Shown here: positions 1-7,969 of the stretch, piece by piece
How the letters are laid out: every line of letters starts with the position of its first letter
Numbering within the stretch: position 1 is the first letter of the stretch
NCBI GenBank assembly: GCA_020627535.1
Contig: JAHDGU010000011.1
Span: 1-64,000, forward strand
Length of the DNA stretch: 64,000 nucleotides
Reading direction: 5' to 3'
Source of the DNA: Saprospiraceae bacterium
Lineage (GTDB): Bacteria > Bacteroidota > Bacteroidia > Chitinophagales > Saprospiraceae
Translations under genes and position numbers: made by a program
The notes under the pieces: generated by a model
The model's input: the letters and a program-made list of their open reading frames with translations, nothing else
Told to the model about the DNA's origin: nothing
The model's database searches: none

Positions 1-55
1 CTACGGTCTACGGTCTACGGTCTACGGTCTACGGTCTACGGTCTACGGTCTACGG
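1..55. repeat. Heptamer tandem repeat (CTACGGT)n
   Basis: Seven perfect copies of CTACGGT plus six bases of an eighth run from the first base of the window, so the array may continue to the left. There is no spacer, so it is a simple tandem repeat rather than a CRISPR. It lies 40 bp upstream of the first gene. A 7-bp unit changes reading frame with each unit gained or lost, which is typical of slippage-prone loci, but whether it touches a gene cannot be seen here. Confidence 0.95.
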
Positions 56-94
56 CAAATTATTCCTACATTGTGATATCACCAAATATCAACT

Positions 95-637
95 ATGATG
101 AAAACACTCATTGGAACACTAGTAGGAGCACTGATTCTCTTCTTTTGGCAATTCTTCTCCTGGTCAGGCCCCGTGCACAAATCAGAAATGATGCCTACAG
201 ACGCTCAAGATGAAATACTCAGATTCCTGGACGGCAAACTCGACGAAGGAAGCTATTTCTTACCCCAGCCATTGGGAGAACCTAGCTCTGATGAAATGAA
301 GGAATTTCAAGCTGAGATGACGGGCAAGCCTTGGGCACTCATCAGCTATCGCAACGACTACCAAGTCAACATGGGGCTCAATATGCTCCGTGGCTTTGTC
401 ATCAATCTGGTTTCAGTATGGCTCATCATATGGATCCTAGGTCGCTTTCGCGAAAATGATCTGGTGACAAGCCTGGTCACTTGCCTTTCTGTCGGCACGA
501 TTGCCTTCCTCACGATCCCATACCTGAATCATGTGTGGTTTGAAGGAGGAGCCATGGGCTATCTCTTGGATGCAGGAGTATCCTGGGGACTCGTAGGAAT
601 CTGGCTAGGATGGTGGCTCAATCGAGGCAAGTCCTAG
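95..637 (+). CDS. Hypothetical four-TM membrane protein
   Basis: 180 residues, not recognised as a named family. Hydrophobic segments lie at about residues 4-24, 98-117, 124-144 and 155-175. A soluble, acidic stretch of about 70 residues sits between the first and second, containing a DAQDEILRFLDGKLDEG helix. That suggests an inner-membrane protein with one sizeable extracytoplasmic or cytoplasmic loop. The start is one of two adjacent ATG codons. It is transcribed alone and ends just before a strong bidirectional hairpin. Function unknown. Confidence 0.75.
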   Translation: MMKTLIGTLVGALILFFWQFFSWSGPVHKSEMMPTDAQDEILRFLDGKLDEGSYFLPQPLGEPSSDEMKEFQAEMTGKPWALISYRNDYQVNMGLNMLRGFVINLVSVWLIIWILGRFRENDLVTSLVTCLSVGTIAFLTIPYLNHVWFEGGAMGYLLDAGVSWGLVGIWLGWWLNRGKS

Positions 638-660
638 TTTTTCATCCAATACCAAAAGGA

Positions 661-696
661 AAAACGCCTTTCTCTGATTTTCGAGAAAGGCGTTTT
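661..696. terminator. Bidirectional intrinsic terminator
   Basis: A perfect 14-bp inverted repeat (661-674 with 683-696) with an 8-base loop. The stem begins with AAAA and ends with TTTT, so it has a U-tract in both directions. It lies between the convergent genes ending at 637 and 752 and can serve both. Confidence 0.92.
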
Positions 697-751
697 ATCT
701 TGATCCTGGTTCAGGATACGAACCAAGCAAGACGGAAGTCATCTAGATCAG

Positions 752-1243
752 TTAGCTCTTGATGATGACACCAGTCGCCTCAAATGCTAATACCTCTTCT
801 GGCTCGGTGATCGCTTCGATTTCTTCCTTGCTTTTTCCGGCATCCTCAGCATAGTGTCGCAGCAGGTCCACATCCATTGTATCAATAAATGCTCTACCTT
901 CCATCACGGCCTCTTTCCCCTCAGCGCCTTCAGTCGGCACAAAAAATCCATAATCCTTGAAGCGGACCTTCATGGACTCACCTCCTGGCATCGTCACATC
1001 CATCCAGCAACCTTTCTTCGGGCAGGTCTCAATGATCTTGGTGCTGAGCTTGACCTTCTCATCTTTCTTGCCATCCATGTACTTGACCAGCTCGGCTGTC
1101 GTAATGGCATCATTCCACTCTATCTTTTCACCATAGTAGGCGAGATCATCTCCTGAGGCTGTGGTTTCAACCGCTGTAGGAGCTTCTTGCTTACAAGCAA
1201 CGACCACCATCACAATTGCAACGAAGTATAGTATTCTTGACAT
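752..1243 (-). CDS. DUF4920 domain lipoprotein
   Basis: 163 residues. A short hydrophobic leader ends in a VVAC lipobox (Cys17), so the mature protein should be a lipid-anchored envelope protein. The body carries the DUF4920 signature: CPKKGCWM (Cys74 and Cys79) followed by an RFKDYGFFVP block near residue 94. The cysteine pair and conserved Trp-Met suggest a redox or metal site, but no function is established for the family. The start at 1243 fits the promoter at 1260-1289. It is monocistronic. Confidence 0.9.
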   Translation of the reverse strand: MSRILYFVAIVMVVVACKQEAPTAVETTASGDDLAYYGEKIEWNDAITTAELVKYMDGKKDEKVKLSTKIIETCPKKGCWMDVTMPGGESMKVRFKDYGFFVPTEGAEGKEAVMEGRAFIDTMDVDLLRHYAEDAGKSKEEIEAITEPEEVLAFEATGVIIKS

Positions 1244-1259
1244 CTTTCTAATTTTTTTC

Positions 1260-1289
1260 CAAAATTATCACTTCTCCCATGCAACACAA
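1260..1289 (-). promoter_or_regulatory. Bacteroidetes-type promoter of the DUF4920 gene
   Basis: Read on the minus strand, TTG (1289-1287) is followed after 19 bases by TAATTTTG (1267-1260). This matches the TTG / 19-21 bp / TAnnTTTG architecture of the Bacteroidetes housekeeping sigma factor. The start codon lies 17 bases past the -7 box. Confidence 0.65.
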
Positions 1290-1329
1290 GGAATTTGCTC
1301 CCGTCTTTGGTCCAAACTCACTAATTGCT

Positions 1330-1749
1330 ATGACCAAACTCTACCTTCTACTTGCCTTTTGCCTTTTGAGTTGCACACTCATCGCGGCACCCAACTCTTC
1401 TCCACATCAAGACAGAGAGCTCACCGTAGGTCAATGGCTAGATATGAATGTCAAAGAATACCAGGCACATACCGGATCCAGACTGAGCTTTAAAGAAAAA
1501 CTAGGCTATGCGGTCGTCAAAAAGAAGGTCAAGAGCGCGGTCAGAAAAAATCTCATCCCTGCAGAACATCCAGCTGAAGATATTCTTGATGACTTCGAGT
1601 TCAATCTCGGCGCGTTTTTGTTGAGCATGTTCTTCCCTATTCTCGGTTTTGTAGCTGTCGTTCTCTTTTTTGATGACAGAGACGCTTGGCAATCGGCAGT
1701 ATTGGGATCGATTGTAGGCCTTTTGCTAGGAGTAGCGATTTTTCTCTAG
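1330..1749 (+). CDS. Hypothetical exported membrane protein
   Basis: 139 residues from the ATG at 1330, chosen because it begins directly with a signal sequence (MTKLYLLLAF...); an in-frame ATG at 1279 would add 17 hydrophilic residues. The leader contains LLSC, so lipidation at Cys15 is possible. A charged, Lys-rich middle is followed by two C-terminal membrane helices (about 92-114 and 121-139). The arrangement resembles small Bacteroidota envelope proteins without an assigned role. No operon partner is evident; the next gene starts 64 bp on. Confidence 0.7.
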   Translation: MTKLYLLLAFCLLSCTLIAAPNSSPHQDRELTVGQWLDMNVKEYQAHTGSRLSFKEKLGYAVVKKKVKSAVRKNLIPAEHPAEDILDDFEFNLGAFLLSMFFPILGFVAVVLFFDDRDAWQSAVLGSIVGLLLGVAIFL

Positions 1750-1813
1750 TCCAGCCTAGTCATATTACATTGCTCATTTTATAAGGCAAGCCATATTTCA
1801 CTATCTTGCCCAG

Positions 1814-2212
1814 ATGAAACAGACTTCCGCACGCGACAAAATCATCTACTGGATCAGCACAGCGCTGCTTTGTGGTCTCATGGGCTTCTCAGCAGGCATG
1901 TACTTTACCAAAACAGAGATGGTACAAGGTTTTTTTGAGCATCTTGCTTATCCTACCTATCTGATCTACCCGCTGGCAATTGCGAAGATCTTGGGCATCA
2001 TAGCTATACTTTCTCAGTACAGCAAGATGCTCAAAGAATGGGCCTATGCCGGCTTCTTCTTTGATCTCATTCTTGCATTGACAGCTCATGCTGTAGTCGG
2101 AGATGCGGTGGGTATGTCAGCCGCCGGATTGATCTTCTTGGCGACTTCATATATCATGGACAGAAGGATACATGGGAATGCATCAGGTGGACCTCTTGTC
2201 AATCAAAGCTGA
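1814..2212 (+). CDS. DoxX-like family membrane protein
   Basis: 132 residues with four transmembrane segments (about 12-29, 45-65, 75-92 and 98-115). The pattern 'YPTYLIYPLAIAKILG' followed by 'LKEWAYAGFFFDLILALTAH' is characteristic of DoxX-like proteins (PF13564). These are four-helix membrane proteins related to terminal-oxidase and respiratory accessory subunits; in Bacteroidota the role is usually unknown. Its last codons enter a hairpin at 2204-2228. Confidence 0.85.
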   Translation: MKQTSARDKIIYWISTALLCGLMGFSAGMYFTKTEMVQGFFEHLAYPTYLIYPLAIAKILGIIAILSQYSKMLKEWAYAGFFFDLILALTAHAVVGDAVGMSAAGLIFLATSYIMDRRIHGNASGGPLVNQS

Positions 2213-2228
2213 GACTTCTCAAGCTTTG
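2204..2228 (+). terminator. Hairpin at the end of the DoxX-like gene
   Basis: CAAAGCT-GAGA-ct-TCTC-a-AGCTTTG forms an 11-bp stem with one bulge, overlapping the stop codon. There is no clear T-tract, so it may be a weak terminator or a 3' stabilising hairpin. Confidence 0.45.
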
Positions 2229-2281
2229 GCCCTCTAGAGCGAATTCGAATTTTGCTATCTTTCCTCTCACAATTCTCTACG

Positions 2282-3268
2282 ATGTCTATCAAATCACAGA
2301 TCCCCGCAGTACAATGTATCAACTTGTACCACACAGTCCTCTTAATTTCAGTCCTAGCTCTCCTTCATTCTTGCATTTCACTTCAAAGTCCTTACGGTAC
2401 TAGGCTCAACTCAGAACAGTTCAAGGACAAATTCTCAGAGTACATTTCTGCCGATGAGACGATATTGCAGAGTTGGTATCACTTCGTCAAGACCCAAGAT
2501 CAAGACAATACATACGTCTTGCGGACCTTTTTTCCTGAGACGAAACAATTGATCTCAGAGGCTCACTATGCCGATAAGAATTTACAAATTCAGCATGGCC
2601 AGTCTAAATCATGGACTGACGAGGGCACGCTGATCTCTACAGGCCAATACGCACAAGGACAGCAGTCTGGCCAATGGACATATTATCACCGAAGGACTGG
2701 ATCTATCTCCTCCCAAGGCAACTACGCACGAGGTAAACGTCAGGGCACATGGATCGAATATGATCTCGAAGGACGAAAGAGTGCTGAGTACAGCTACATG
2801 GACGACCTCCTCGAGGGAGAATTCACCATCTATGACAGTCTTGGTGTAGTCGTCAATCAGGGGGTATATACTCAAGATGAACTTCTGCATCAGTCCAATG
2901 CAACAACCAAGGCGCCATGTGAAAACCCATATGAATCAATGCCACACCTGGCACAGTGCTCACATCACGAAGAATCACCCACCCGAGACAAGTGCAGTCA
3001 AGATGCATTGCTTAAGTACGTCTATGAAAGTATCAGATATCCTGCCATCGCCCGCAAGTACGAGATACAAGGATTGGCGGTCGTTCAATTTGTCATAGAA
3101 AAAGACGGGAGCATTTCCAATATCCACGTGGCAAAGGGCCTTTGTCAAAGCATCAAAGAAGAATGCGAGCGTGTCGTCGGTCAGATGCCTGCATGGGCTC
3201 CTGGAAAGCAATGCGGAGAACCCGTCAAAGTCGAATTTACCCTACCGATTCGCTTTAGGCTCGGTTGA
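2282..3268 (+). CDS. Lipoprotein with MORN/YwqK-type repeats and a TonB C-terminal domain
   Basis: 328 residues from the ATG at 2282. The leader ends in LLHSC, a lipobox with the modified Cys at 31. Residues about 105-195 contain toxin-antitoxin YwqK/MORN-like repeats (GQYAQGQQSGQW, GNYARGKRQGTW, YMDDLLEGEF). Residues about 240-328 form a TonB_C domain (IRYPAIARKYEIQGLAVVQF). TonB family proteins normally transmit proton-motive energy from an N-terminal inner-membrane helix; here the anchor appears to be lipid, so energy transduction is doubtful. The domain may instead bind an outer-membrane partner. An in-frame ATG at 2252 is less likely because it precedes the signal peptide. Confidence 0.85.
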   Translation: MSIKSQIPAVQCINLYHTVLLISVLALLHSCISLQSPYGTRLNSEQFKDKFSEYISADETILQSWYHFVKTQDQDNTYVLRTFFPETKQLISEAHYADKNLQIQHGQSKSWTDEGTLISTGQYAQGQQSGQWTYYHRRTGSISSQGNYARGKRQGTWIEYDLEGRKSAEYSYMDDLLEGEFTIYDSLGVVVNQGVYTQDELLHQSNATTKAPCENPYESMPHLAQCSHHEESPTRDKCSQDALLKYVYESIRYPAIARKYEIQGLAVVQFVIEKDGSISNIHVAKGLCQSIKEECERVVGQMPAWAPGKQCGEPVKVEFTLPIRFRLG

Positions 3269-3294
3269 TGGTAGACGCCGAAGCCATCAATACC
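3263..3294. terminator. Stem between convergent genes
   Basis: TTGATGG (3265-3271) pairs perfectly with CCATCAA (3284-3290), with GGT/ACC just outside. It lies across the stop codons of the MORN/TonB gene and the convergent pseudouridine synthase. It lacks a T-run, so it is called a hairpin with possible terminator function. Confidence 0.4.
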
Positions 3295-4159
3295 GCTGCT
3301 CCTCCCTATCCAGCACCCTGACAAACTTCTGAGGAATATCGATCGATACATCCAGTGGCGCTCCAGAGACCGGATGCCGAAAACTCAAGCCTGTCGCCGC
3401 TAAGAAGAGCCCTTTACCTAGCAAAGTCCTCTGTCCATCGGCATATGCCTTGTCCCCTAGTATCAGGTGTGACTCAAGGACCAAATGCTTTCTGAGCTGA
3501 TGTGTTCTTCCTGTTTTGGGCAAAAGCCTGACCAGACTAAGTTGTCCAAATATTCTGGACGAGACCGTGCGTATACACTTGAAGTCTGTGTGCGCCGCTT
3601 TACCTTCTAGAGCATGGTCTATGCTACCTTGCTGATCTGGCTGACCATGCACAATGGCATGATACGTCTTTTGTACCTGCTGATTTTGCAGCATACGGCC
3701 CAGTTTGACCTGAGCTGACTTGGCCTTTGCGAGGATGAGCAGACCACGAGTTGCCACATCAAGTCGATGCACTGCCATCGGTCTCACTAGTGCATCAGAC
3801 ACACTGCTCGGCTTATACTTTCCTGTAATCGCATGCTCTACGGTCGAGTGACGATTACCATTGGTCGCTAGACCTGCAGGCTTGTTGACGATCATCAGAT
3901 AGTCATCTTCATATATGATGTCCATCTCAGCATCATATGCCTTACTTTTCACAGGCTTTTGCGCCTTGAGAATGATGACTTCTCCTCCATAGAGCCACTC
4001 CGCTCCTGTGGCACGCTGACCATCGAGGAGGACATCACCACGCTTGATGGCTTTCTTGGTCGCAGACTTTGTGGTCAGGGCACGGAATACCGGTCCGCAG
4101 TAGTCTACCAGGCGTTGACGATCTATCCCTCTAGGGACCCGATGCTTCACACCACTCAA
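3287..4159 (-). CDS. RluA-family RNA pseudouridine synthase
   Basis: 290 residues. It isomerises uridine to pseudouridine in rRNA or tRNA. An S4-like N-terminal RNA-binding region (about 23-65, with KKAIKRGDVLLDG) precedes the catalytic core. The core carries the family signature HRLD at 131-134, with Asp134 as the catalytic nucleophile, followed by TRGLLILAK and later GRTHQLRKHL. The specific target nucleotide cannot be inferred. It starts 4 bp after the stop of ftsK and is probably co-transcribed with it. Confidence 0.92.
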   Translation of the reverse strand: MSGVKHRVPRGIDRQRLVDYCGPVFRALTTKSATKKAIKRGDVLLDGQRATGAEWLYGGEVIILKAQKPVKSKAYDAEMDIIYEDDYLMIVNKPAGLATNGNRHSTVEHAITGKYKPSSVSDALVRPMAVHRLDVATRGLLILAKAKSAQVKLGRMLQNQQVQKTYHAIVHGQPDQQGSIDHALEGKAAHTDFKCIRTVSSRIFGQLSLVRLLPKTGRTHQLRKHLVLESHLILGDKAYADGQRTLLGKGLFLAATGLSFRHPVSGAPLDVSIDIPQKFVRVLDREEQRY

Positions 4160-4163
4160 GACC

Positions 4164-6671
4164 CTATTGATTCATATAAGCTGACAAGATCTGATCCAGT
4201 TCTGCTTCGGAAAACACGAGGACCTCACGTGGCTTGCTTCCCTGAGCGCCTCCTACGATGCCCACAGCCTCCAGCTGGTCCATGATACGACCTGCACGGT
4301 TATAGCCGAGCTGCATCTTGCGTTGCAGCATGGATGTACTACCACTCTGTGTAGTTACCACCATCCGAGCAGCCTCCTCAAAATTGCTATCAAGATCAGA
4401 AGCAGCTACTGAGCCCTTCTTGTCACTCTCATCTCCTGTGTACTCTGGTAGTATATATGGTTCCATGAATCCTTGTTGTGAACTGATGTGCTCGATAACG
4501 CGCTCCACCTCAGGCGTATCCACAAATGCACACTGAAGCCTTATGACCTTTCCGTAAGCGCTCAGGAGCATATCACCCATACCTGTGAGCTGATCTGCGC
4601 CACCTGTGTCAAGGATGGTACGGCTATCCACCTTCTGCTGTACCTTAAAGGCAAGCCTAGCAGGGAAATTTGCCTTGATCATACCGGTGATGATATTGAC
4701 AGATGGTCGCTGCGTAGCAATGATCAAGTGGATCCCTACTGCACGTGCCTTCTGTGCAAGTCTAGCAATCGGCAATTCGATCTCCTTGCCGGCCGTCATG
4801 ATCAGATCGGCAAATTCATCGATCACGAGTACGAGATACGGCAAGTACCTGTGTCCTTTGAGCGGATTGAGCCTGCGACTGGTAAATTTCTTGTTGTATT
4901 CCTTCAGATTTCTGACACTCGCGTCCTTGAGGAGATTGTATCGATCATCCATCTCTATACAGAGACTATTGAGGGTATGGATGACCTTGGTGGTATCCGT
5001 GATGATCGGCTCCTCCTGATCCGGCAACATGGCCATGAAGTGCTTCTCCAACTTACCATAGAGCGAGAGCTCCACCATCTTTGGGTCGATCATGACCAAC
5101 TTCACTTCAGACGGATGCATCTTGTAGAGCAGTGAGATGATCATCTGATTGATCCCCACAGACTTACCTTGACCCGTAGCACCTGCGACTAGCAGGTGAG
5201 GCATCTTCGCCAGATCTGCTACGAAGACCTCATTGCTGATGGTCTTCCCTAGAGCGATCGGTAGTGTCATCTTGGCCTCCTTGTACTTGCTACTGCGAAA
5301 TACCTCTCTAGCACTCACGATCTGCCGCTTCTTATTAGGCACCTCGATACCTACAGTCCCTTTACCAGGGATCGGTGCGATGATCCTGATACCAAGCGCC
5401 GAGAGGCTCAAGGCGATATCATCTTCGAGATTTTTGATTTTATTGATACGTATTCCAGGAGCCGGCACGATCTCAAATAGCGTCACAGTAGGACCGATAG
5501 TCGCCGTGATCTTAGTGATTTCTATCTTGTAATTGCGCAGCGTATTGATGATCTGATTGCATTGCTCTTGGAGCTCTGACTTATCGATTTCAAGCTTCTC
5601 ATCATCATACTCCTGGAGAAGTTCTATGGTCGGAAGGGAATAGTGACTCAGCTCCGCCTTCGGGTCAAATGCCTCTTCCGGCATCTCCTCGATCGACTTC
5701 GGCTTAGGCCCTTCTTGCTCTTTGAAGAGATCTAGCGTCGGGTCATGCTGCGGCTTCTTGTTGATCTCTAGATTTGGCGCCTCAGTTGGTGCTTTTTTGG
5801 CCCTTCTCTTCTTGATCGCCGTAGGATCTATTTTGATTTCATCATCAAGAGATAGTGCCAGTTGCTTACCGACGGGCGCAGTATCCTCTTTGTCAGCCCT
5901 TTCGGGCAAATGGATTTCAGGCTCAGGAGTCGATTCTTGTGGTGCCGAAGTGGCAGCAGCCTTCGTTTTTTGGGATGATTCTTCGGTTTTCTCACGATCT
6001 TTTTGGGCGAAAGCCCCAAAACCTGTAAAGGGCATACGGAAAGATCCGCCCGCACCTGCGAGCTCAGGCTGCCATTGATAAGTCGGCAAGGCAAGATTGC
6101 GCAAATCAGGATTGACCACCCATAGGAAGACCGCTATCATAGTAAAGAGCAGCAATAATATCAGACCAAAATGGCCAAGGAAATTGCTAATCCAGATGTA
6201 CATCGATTGACCGATCGCTCCACCCCAAGCAAACTCAGAATCAGGAAATGCTGCGGTCAAAGCAAGACTGAAGAAAAATGTACACAATACCAATCGACGT
6301 GCTGGACGGAAAAACTTCATCCATGGCTCTAGTCGGATCAATCTCAAGGCAAAGCGCGCCAAAATCAATACGAGCAAAAAACTGCTCACGCCAAAGCCCC
6401 AATAGCATAGCATCGAAGAGCTGAATGCGCCAAATCTACCTAGCGAATTGGCCATAGACAAGTCTCTCTGCAGGAATATCTCCCAGCTGTAAAGCAATAC
6501 CTTATCTTGGTCTTCTTTCCAAGTAAAAAAGTAGCTACAGAGTGCCAACATCAATATCACACTGAGAAACAGGAGAAAGACTCCTAGTCCACGAGTGTAT
6601 CTCGGATCCTTCCAGAATGCCCACGACTGGACAGTCTTCGCCTTGGATTTGCGATTTTTTTTCTTAGCCAT
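4164..6671 (-). CDS. ftsK: DNA translocase FtsK/SpoIIIE
   Basis: 835 residues. The septum-associated ATPase pumps chromosomal DNA during segregation and dimer resolution. The N-terminus has four membrane helices (about 29-50, 86-108, 126-143, 164-186). A low-complexity acidic/basic linker (about 220-340) leads to the alpha/beta motor. The motor has Walker A GATGQGKS (497-504) and a hydrophobic LVLVIDEFADLI Walker B further on. The winged-helix gamma domain that reads orienting sequences occupies the C-terminus (about 765-835). The linker is short, as is usual in Bacteroidota. Transcription starts from the TATATTTG box at 6700-6707. Confidence 0.95.
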   Translation of the reverse strand: MAKKKNRKSKAKTVQSWAFWKDPRYTRGLGVFLLFLSVILMLALCSYFFTWKEDQDKVLLYSWEIFLQRDLSMANSLGRFGAFSSSMLCYWGFGVSSFLLVLILARFALRLIRLEPWMKFFRPARRLVLCTFFFSLALTAAFPDSEFAWGGAIGQSMYIWISNFLGHFGLILLLLFTMIAVFLWVVNPDLRNLALPTYQWQPELAGAGGSFRMPFTGFGAFAQKDREKTEESSQKTKAAATSAPQESTPEPEIHLPERADKEDTAPVGKQLALSLDDEIKIDPTAIKKRRAKKAPTEAPNLEINKKPQHDPTLDLFKEQEGPKPKSIEEMPEEAFDPKAELSHYSLPTIELLQEYDDEKLEIDKSELQEQCNQIINTLRNYKIEITKITATIGPTVTLFEIVPAPGIRINKIKNLEDDIALSLSALGIRIIAPIPGKGTVGIEVPNKKRQIVSAREVFRSSKYKEAKMTLPIALGKTISNEVFVADLAKMPHLLVAGATGQGKSVGINQMIISLLYKMHPSEVKLVMIDPKMVELSLYGKLEKHFMAMLPDQEEPIITDTTKVIHTLNSLCIEMDDRYNLLKDASVRNLKEYNKKFTSRRLNPLKGHRYLPYLVLVIDEFADLIMTAGKEIELPIARLAQKARAVGIHLIIATQRPSVNIITGMIKANFPARLAFKVQQKVDSRTILDTGGADQLTGMGDMLLSAYGKVIRLQCAFVDTPEVERVIEHISSQQGFMEPYILPEYTGDESDKKGSVAASDLDSNFEEAARMVVTTQSGSTSMLQRKMQLGYNRAGRIMDQLEAVGIVGGAQGSKPREVLVFSEAELDQILSAYMNQ
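6001..6015 (-). repeat. Dispersed word, site 1 (GGCTTTCGCCCAAAA)
   Basis: Inside ftsK. The plus strand reads TTTTGGGCGAAAGCC and continues CCAAAA, so a near-perfect GAAA-loop hairpin spans 6001-6021. It differs from GGCTTTCGCCAAAAT at two positions and encodes Ala-Phe-Ala-Gln-Lys. Confidence 0.7.
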
Positions 6672-6699
6672 TTTGAGTACCTATAGTCGATTAGTCACA

Positions 6700-6707
6700 C
6701 AAATATA
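6700..6707 (-). promoter_or_regulatory. -7 box of the ftsK promoter
   Basis: TATATTTG on the minus strand matches TAnnTTTG exactly and sits 29 bp upstream of the ftsK start. The -33 region has no TTG but is covered by the palindrome at 6715-6740. Confidence 0.6.
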
Positions 6708-6714
6708 GAATATT

Positions 6715-6740
6715 ACACATTAAAAATAAATTTAATGTGT
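6715..6740. promoter_or_regulatory. Perfect 10-bp inverted repeat, candidate operator
   Basis: ACACATTAAA (6715-6724), six bases, then TTTAATGTGT (6731-6740). The arms are exact inverses and lie over the -33 region of the ftsK promoter in a divergent intergenic region. A terminator is unlikely because no gene ends here. The binding protein is unknown. Confidence 0.5.
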
Positions 6741-6759
6741 TTATTCATCCTGCCGTGTT

Positions 6760-6773
6760 CTGACAGCTGTCAG
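6760..6773. promoter_or_regulatory. Perfect 14-bp palindrome, candidate operator
   Basis: CTGACAGCTGTCAG is a perfect 7+7 palindrome. It lies 55 bp upstream of the saccharopine-dehydrogenase-like gene, just upstream of a weak -7 candidate (TAACTTCG, 6783-6790). A dimeric regulator site is the simplest reading. Confidence 0.5.
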
Positions 6774-6827
6774 GCAATCGCTTAACTTCGCCGCGAAATC
6801 GAATCACTCAAGCCTAATTCACAAGCC

Positions 6828-7958
6828 ATGAAGCAAAGTATCTTCATCGCCGGAGCAGGTGGCATAGGACGTGCTGCCGCTCTCATGATCCTAGAATCTA
6901 CCCACCTTGATGTACAAGTCATCCTCGGAGATGCGGACCCGGATGTACTCCGATCAGCCAAAGATTGGATCGAGTCCGGCACCATGGCACACAAAGATCT
7001 TGATGTGATCGTGATGCCTCGGTCTGGAGACTCTGCTGAGCTCATCAAGACTTTTCAGGCGGCCTCAGTGCTTCTGGATTGCTTACCGGGTTCACTAGCG
7101 CCAAAGATGGCCAGGCACTGTATAGACTATGAGATGCACTATGCCAATCTCACTGAGTACGTCGCTGAGACAGACGCGATCATGGAAATGGCCAAGGATG
7201 CCAAGACAGGATTTATCCTACAGACTGGACTCGCTCCCGGATATATAGATGTCCTTGGTGTAGAACTTGTCAATCGATTCAAGGAGCTCCACCCTGGCGG
7301 CAAGCTGCGCAATCTCAGACTTCGTGTCGGCGCTCTAAGTGAAAATGCAAGAGATCCACACTACTACGCATTTACTTGGAGTCCTATCGGTGTTGCTACA
7401 GAATATGTGAAAGAAAGTGTCGTGGTAGAAGATGGCATCACCAAGAAGATCCCATCACTGTCCGAGCGAGAGCAACTCATCCTTCAAGGCAAGCACTACG
7501 AAGCAGACTACACCTCTGGCGGAATCGCCGATCTCCCTCAAGCACTAGGAGGTGAAGTCGCCAATATCAACTACAAAACCATCAGATATCCAGGGCACTA
7601 TGACTGGGTCCTCGCCAATCTTAAAGGTCATAGCCAAGAAGATATCAACACGCTAGAGCGCTTCATGCTCGACAATATCCCCACAGTAGAGAACGACATC
7701 GTCCTTGTCTATGCAGAGGTCGACGGTCATGATGCATCTGGTCGCCTTCATGGGATCAATAAGATACTAAGTATCCTACCCATGAGGATCGGAGATCATA
7801 CACTGCGAGCGATCCAGACCACGACAGCCGCGCCGCTCATCGAGTCTGCACGTCTATTGCTAGAAGGGCGATATACTGGGGTCATCACACAAAGTATGCT
7901 TGAGCCCAAGAGTTTTCTCAATGGGCCGATCGTCAGCCAAGTTTACGGACAAGTCTAG
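6828..7958 (+). CDS. Saccharopine dehydrogenase family protein
   Basis: 376 residues. The N-terminus is a Rossmann fold with the dinucleotide-binding motif GAGGIG (9-14). The middle resembles the catalytic region of saccharopine/lysine dehydrogenases (LQTGLAPGYIDVLGVELV near 136-153). Relatives oxidise saccharopine or lysine, or form carboxynorspermidine, with NAD(P). The exact substrate cannot be assigned from sequence alone. It is monocistronic and convergent with hupE, 11 bp away. Two palindromes upstream suggest specific regulation. Confidence 0.85.
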   Translation: MKQSIFIAGAGGIGRAAALMILESTHLDVQVILGDADPDVLRSAKDWIESGTMAHKDLDVIVMPRSGDSAELIKTFQAASVLLDCLPGSLAPKMARHCIDYEMHYANLTEYVAETDAIMEMAKDAKTGFILQTGLAPGYIDVLGVELVNRFKELHPGGKLRNLRLRVGALSENARDPHYYAFTWSPIGVATEYVKESVVVEDGITKKIPSLSEREQLILQGKHYEADYTSGGIADLPQALGGEVANINYKTIRYPGHYDWVLANLKGHSQEDINTLERFMLDNIPTVENDIVLVYAEVDGHDASGRLHGINKILSILPMRIGDHTLRAIQTTTAAPLIESARLLLEGRYTGVITQSMLEPKSFLNGPIVSQVYGQV

Positions 7959-7969
7959 AATGCCATGTC

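Noticed and set aside
1-55. Repeat array as a CRISPR
   Set aside because: Seven-base units with no spacers; a simple tandem repeat.
4488-5135. 215-codon + strand frame inside ftsK
   Set aside because: It is antisense to the conserved motor domain, has no recognisable protein pattern, and follows from codon bias of the real gene.
6715-6740. AT-rich inverted repeat as a terminator
   Set aside because: No gene ends there; both flanking genes start away from it.
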